NCBI RefSeq assembly: GCF_900459405.1
Contig: NZ_UHFN01000007.1
Location: 620,001-684,000 of the forward strand
Direction: 5' to 3'
Origin: Streptococcus hyointestinalis
Lineage (GTDB): Bacteria > Bacillota > Bacilli > Lactobacillales > Streptococcaceae
Length of the DNA: 64,000 bases
The notes beneath the pieces are model-generated. The model ran no database searches, was not told where the DNA came from, and saw only the letters and a list, made by a program, of their open reading frames with translations. Positions 61,317-64,000 of this stretch are shown in pieces. A program made the position numbers and the translations under genes. Each line of letters starts with the position of its first letter. Position 1 is the first letter of the stretch.

Positions 61317-62204
61317 TTAGTCACGTGGTGAGCCATCGGCACTGATCTTACCACCATAAACAGGGAAGACTGAAGCTTCACCATAGTCAATACTGCCAAT
61401 AGTTTTTAAAGTTTCCATGTCATTTTCAGAAATAATGAAATCTAGCTCGGCGTTTGAAAGCATATGTGCTGGATTAGCTGTTTTTGGAATAACGACAGTA
61501 TTTAATTGTAAATCGTATTTGATGCAAAGTTGTGGAAGGGATACATCATATTTATCAGCAATAGCTTGAATCTGAGTATTTCCGAGAATGGCTCCATGAG
61601 CGATTGGAGAATAAGCTTCAACAAGAATATCATTCTTCTGGCAGAAATCTATAAGTTTAAAAGGAGTGTTACCGACATGACAAAGAATCTGATTGACAGC
61701 TGGTTTGACTGAGCCATTATCCAAAATATTTTGCAGATCTATTTCGTCAAAATTGGAGACACCGATGGCTTTGATTTTGCCTAATTGATAGTGTTCTTCT
61801 AAAGCTTTCCAAGCCTCTAAGTTTCCTTCAAAGAAGTGCTCTCCTTCACGAAACGACTCCCAAGGTTGGGGGGCGTGGATAATCATGAGGTCAATATAAT
61901 CAATATCGTGATCGGCTAGAGATTGTTCAATACCAGCTTTAGCTTCGTCATAAGTTTTGTAAGCGGCTTGTAGTTTAGTTGTCACAAAGAGCTCTTTACG
62001 AGAGATACCTGAGGTACGGATCCCCTCACCAACGCCAGCTTCATTATTATAACCTTCAGCTGTATCAATATGACGATAACCGATTGCGATGGCGTCACGG
62101 ACAGCTTGTGCTGCTTTATCATTTTCAATCTCCCATGTACCAAGACCAATCTTTGGAATAGCTATGCCGTTGTTAAGTGTATAAGTTTCTGTGAAGATAG
62201 ACAT
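61317..62204 (-). CDS. Aldo/keto reductase
   Basis: The 295-residue enzyme has an intact catalytic tetrad: Asp in YRHIDTAEGYNNE, Tyr in the same motif, Lys in VTTKLQ and His in LMIIHAPQPW. The NADPH-binding VVIPKTANPAHM follows near the end. It reduces small aldehydes or ketones; the substrate is unknown. AGGAGGAAAATC precedes the start. It is the intact counterpart of the frameshifted reductase downstream. Confidence 0.9.
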   Translation of the reverse strand: MSIFTETYTLNNGIAIPKIGLGTWEIENDKAAQAVRDAIAIGYRHIDTAEGYNNEAGVGEGIRTSGISRKELFVTTKLQAAYKTYDEAKAGIEQSLADHDIDYIDLMIIHAPQPWESFREGEHFFEGNLEAWKALEEHYQLGKIKAIGVSNFDEIDLQNILDNGSVKPAVNQILCHVGNTPFKLIDFCQKNDILVEAYSPIAHGAILGNTQIQAIADKYDVSLPQLCIKYDLQLNTVVIPKTANPAHMLSNAELDFIISENDMETLKTIGSIDYGEASVFPVYGGKISADGSPRD

Positions 62205-62230
62205 AAGATTTTCCTCCTAAAAATGCGATA

Positions 62231-62440
62231 TTATGAATGTAAGTTATGGATGATAACATCCAGACGATAGAGCCTATCTTGGGCTTGATGGAGTTGATTT
62301 AATAGCTCGCCTCTAGCTCGCAGTAGTTGTTGCTTACTCATATCGGAATTGCCTTGGTCTTCAAGAGCTACGATTTGTTCAATCATTCCTTTTGGAATTT
62401 GGAGTGAGGTTAAGTCCTCTTTGAGGTGTTCTATTGTCAT
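62231..62440 (-). CDS. Small helical protein (69 aa)
   Basis: The start at 62440 is preceded by AAGGCAAGGATGAG. The product is all-helical (LLRARGELLNQLHQAQDRLYRLDVIIHNL), like the C-terminal helix of MerR-type regulators, but has no DNA-binding domain. It is the first gene of the minus-strand reductase operon. Function unknown. Confidence 0.6.
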   Translation of the reverse strand: MTIEHLKEDLTSLQIPKGMIEQIVALEDQGNSDMSKQQLLRARGELLNQLHQAQDRLYRLDVIIHNLHS

Positions 62441-62471
62441 CTCATCCTTGCCTTTCCTTAAGCTTGACTAT

Positions 62472-62523
62472 ATTATAATCCCAATAGCTATGAATGACAA
62501 ATATTTCTTTTTTATGATATACT
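62472..62523. promoter_or_regulatory. Divergent promoters sharing a -35 region
   Basis: Minus strand: TTGTCA (62495-62500), 17 bases, TATAAT (62472-62477) for the reductase operon. Plus strand: ATGACA (62494-62499), 18 bases, TATACT (62518-62523) with TG upstream, for the LysR gene. The overlap suits autoregulation by the LysR protein. Confidence 0.6.
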
Positions 62524-62552
62524 ATGAATAAAACACATAGAAAGAAAGTGAA

Positions 62553-63449
62553 ATGGAATTACGTGTTCTTAAATATTTTTTAGCAGTTGCTCAAGAAGAA
62601 AACTTAACGAGAGCAGCTAAGACGCTTTTGACATTACAATCCAATCTTTCACGCCAGCTGGCAGATTTGGAGAATGAACTGGGGAAGAAACTTTTTAAAC
62701 GTGGTAGTCGTAAGATTACTCTGACAGAAGAGGGGCTATACCTGCATAAACGGGCAAAAGAAATCATCGAGTTGGCTGAACGGACAGAAAATGAATTGAT
62801 GGCATTTGATCAGATTACAGCTGGTACCGTTCACATCGGTGCAGCAGAAAGTCAAGTTATGCGAGATTTAGCAAGAGTAATGATGGACGTGCAGACCAGT
62901 TACCCACTGATTACCTTTGATATTTTTTCAGGTTCTACTATTGAGGTGTTCGAACAGTTAGACAGAGGCTTAGTTGATTTTGCGGTTTTAGTGGCACCAG
63001 TTGATTTATCAAAATATGACTTTATTCAGTTACCAGTTGAAGAGACATTTGGGGTGATCATGAGAGAAGATTCTCCTCTAGCGGCTAAAACTGCTATTAA
63101 ATCAAGTGATATCAAGGATATTCCCGTAATTGTCTCAAAGCAACAATTGGATTCCAGCATTTTTTCATCTTGGCTAGGAGATGACATTAAAATGCTGAAT
63201 ATAGTTGCCACATTTAACTTGATTACCAGCCCAGCTATGATGGTAGAGTCAGGTATGGGAGTAGCGTTTACCTTTGATCATCTTGTGATGACAAATACCC
63301 AAAGTCACCTTACTTTTAGACCATTATCGCCCGCCATTAAGACGAATCTCTATTTGGTATGGAAAAAATCACAGGTTTTTACGAGAGCAGGAGAATTGTT
63401 TTTAGAGCGGGTGAAATTGAGTCTTGGAAAATTTGGTAACTTTTCATAA
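62553..63449 (+). CDS. LysR-family transcriptional regulator
   Basis: The 298-residue protein has the N-terminal winged helix MELRVLKYFLAVAQEENLTRAAKTL, with SNLSRQLADLENELGKKLF, and a C-terminal effector domain (GTVHIGAAESQVMRDLARVM). It is divergent from the reductase operon and probably controls it together with itself. AGAAAGTGAA precedes the ATG. The inducer is unknown. Confidence 0.9.
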   Translation: MELRVLKYFLAVAQEENLTRAAKTLLTLQSNLSRQLADLENELGKKLFKRGSRKITLTEEGLYLHKRAKEIIELAERTENELMAFDQITAGTVHIGAAESQVMRDLARVMMDVQTSYPLITFDIFSGSTIEVFEQLDRGLVDFAVLVAPVDLSKYDFIQLPVEETFGVIMREDSPLAAKTAIKSSDIKDIPVIVSKQQLDSSIFSSWLGDDIKMLNIVATFNLITSPAMMVESGMGVAFTFDHLVMTNTQSHLTFRPLSPAIKTNLYLVWKKSQVFTRAGELFLERVKLSLGKFGNFS

Positions 63450-63541
63450 TAAAATTTGTACTGCATTTATGTCAATTGATTTTAAAGACTATATAGAGCG
63501 GATTGAAATAGTTTGATTGGTCATAAAGAATTGTAGAGACA

Positions 63542-63573
63542 AAAATAGCACTAGATAGTCTAGTGCTATTTTT
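63542..63573. terminator. Bidirectional terminator (copy 2)
   Basis: AAAATAGCACTAG-ATAGTC-TAGTGCTATTTTT equals the terminator after ftsY except for one A. It serves the LysR gene and the convergent minus-strand gene. Confidence 0.92.
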
Positions 63574-63575
63574 AT

Positions 63576-64000
63576 CTAAAAGACACGATAAACATAAGGG
63601 TTATCGGGTTTGCTGGTTTCTTTGGCTTCTGTGATATGGAGAACTGGCAGGGTTTGCTTGAGGGTTTGGTTGTACTCAAGCTGGATTTCTCCGGTTGCTG
63701 TTACCCAGGTGTTGTCCTTAAAGGTTTGGTTAGCGCCAGTCGTGAGAAGCCCGTAAACGCCAGAGTCTGCGATACAGTGGATGATCCCAAAGCGAAAGAG
63801 GAATTGGTAACCTGCGTGCTTTGGTTCATTGTAGACAAAGCCTGTGTAGGTGATTTTGCGTCCGGTAAAGTTATCAGGATAGAGATAGATGAGCTCCATC
63901 ACTTCCATGTAGTTATCCGTGGTAATCTTGACAGGTCCAGTGCCTTGGTACTTTTTGAGCTCTTTTTTCATCTCTTTTTCGTAAGCGCTAGAGGTGAAAA
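63576..64000 (-). CDS. YcgQ-like (DUF1980 / TIGR03943) protein, N-terminal part outside window
   Basis: The frame is open to the window edge; an internal ATG at 63971 is not the start, since upstream codons (FTSSAYEKE) continue it. The visible 141 residues are the C-terminal domain: MELIYLYPDNFTGRKITYTGFVYNE, FGIIHCIADSGVYGLLTTG, WVTATGEIQ, and the Cys-containing pattern of the YcgQ partner of YcgR-like permeases. The N-terminal membrane part lies beyond 64000. Function unknown; a metal-related transporter accessory has been proposed for the family. Confidence 0.8.
   Translation of the reverse strand, partial: FTSSAYEKEMKKELKKYQGTGPVKITTDNYMEVMELIYLYPDNFTGRKITYTGFVYNEPKHAGYQFLFRFGIIHCIADSGVYGLLTTGANQTFKDNTWVTATGEIQLEYNQTLKQTLPVLHITEAKETSKPDNPYVYRVF

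Larger units (their letters stand above)
59304..63541. mobile_element. Accessory reductase/LysR block between duplicated terminators
   Basis: Five minus-strand genes and a LysR gene lie between two nearly identical terminators. Without the block, ftsY would converge on the YcgQ-like gene across a single terminator. Insertion by recombination is inferred; no mobility gene is present. Confidence 0.55.

Overview
This is a low-GC Firmicute chromosome fragment, almost certainly Streptococcus. The evidence is the single-transmembrane VicK in a vicR-vicK-vicX operon, the rnc-smc-Cof-Cof-ftsY cluster, the paired lipid-anchor glycosyltransferases, streptococcal prophage genes with a lambda-Sa2-type endolysin, and an IS630-Spn1-like element. 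I do not assign a species.

Positions 1 to about 26,750 are the right-hand part of a temperate siphophage prophage. The left part (integrase, repressor) is outside the window. Early genes (DUF1351, Cse60-like, SSB, cytosine methyltransferase-like, RusA, small ORFs) lead to a DUF1492/ArpU-like late regulator. A 246-bp gap follows, holding three helically phased TTGGAA repeats, a promoter, an anticodon-defective tRNA-like RNA and a terminator. The late operon then runs: terminase, SPP1-type portal, a minor head protein with a fused toxin-like nuclease tail, scaffold, capsid, connectors, tail tube, tape measure, Dit, Tal, a tail metallophosphoesterase, a fibre-like protein, holin, a bifunctional endolysin and a CHAP lysin remnant.

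Positions 26,850 to 34,600 are chromosomal: two glycolipid (lipoteichoic-acid anchor) glycosyltransferases, two exported proteins, an acetoin/diacetyl reductase, and a T-box-controlled unit with a MazG-like gene and thrS. Positions 34,680 to 38,620 hold a two-component system whose kinase gene is split by an IS630-family element, followed by a probable target gene. Positions 38,650 to 41,610 are a polar amino-acid ABC transporter operon on the minus strand with a CodY-like box. Positions 41,880 to 49,333 are vicRKX, an intergenic repeat element, rnc and smc.

Two accessory blocks sit in the conserved smc-ftsY region. Block 1 (about 49,336-55,903) is a beta-glucoside/cellobiose module: GH1 enzyme, SemiSWEET, PTS IIB/IIA/IIC, a PRD regulator and an unknown membrane protein. 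It is bounded by a diverged 50-bp duplicate of the smc 3' end. Two Cof phosphatases and ftsY follow. Block 2 (about 59,304-63,541) holds a lipoprotein, a frameshifted and an intact aldo/keto reductase, a YczE-type membrane protein and a LysR regulator. It is bounded by a duplicated intrinsic terminator. The window ends inside a YcgQ-like gene.

All family names come from reading translations and motifs. No database search was run.
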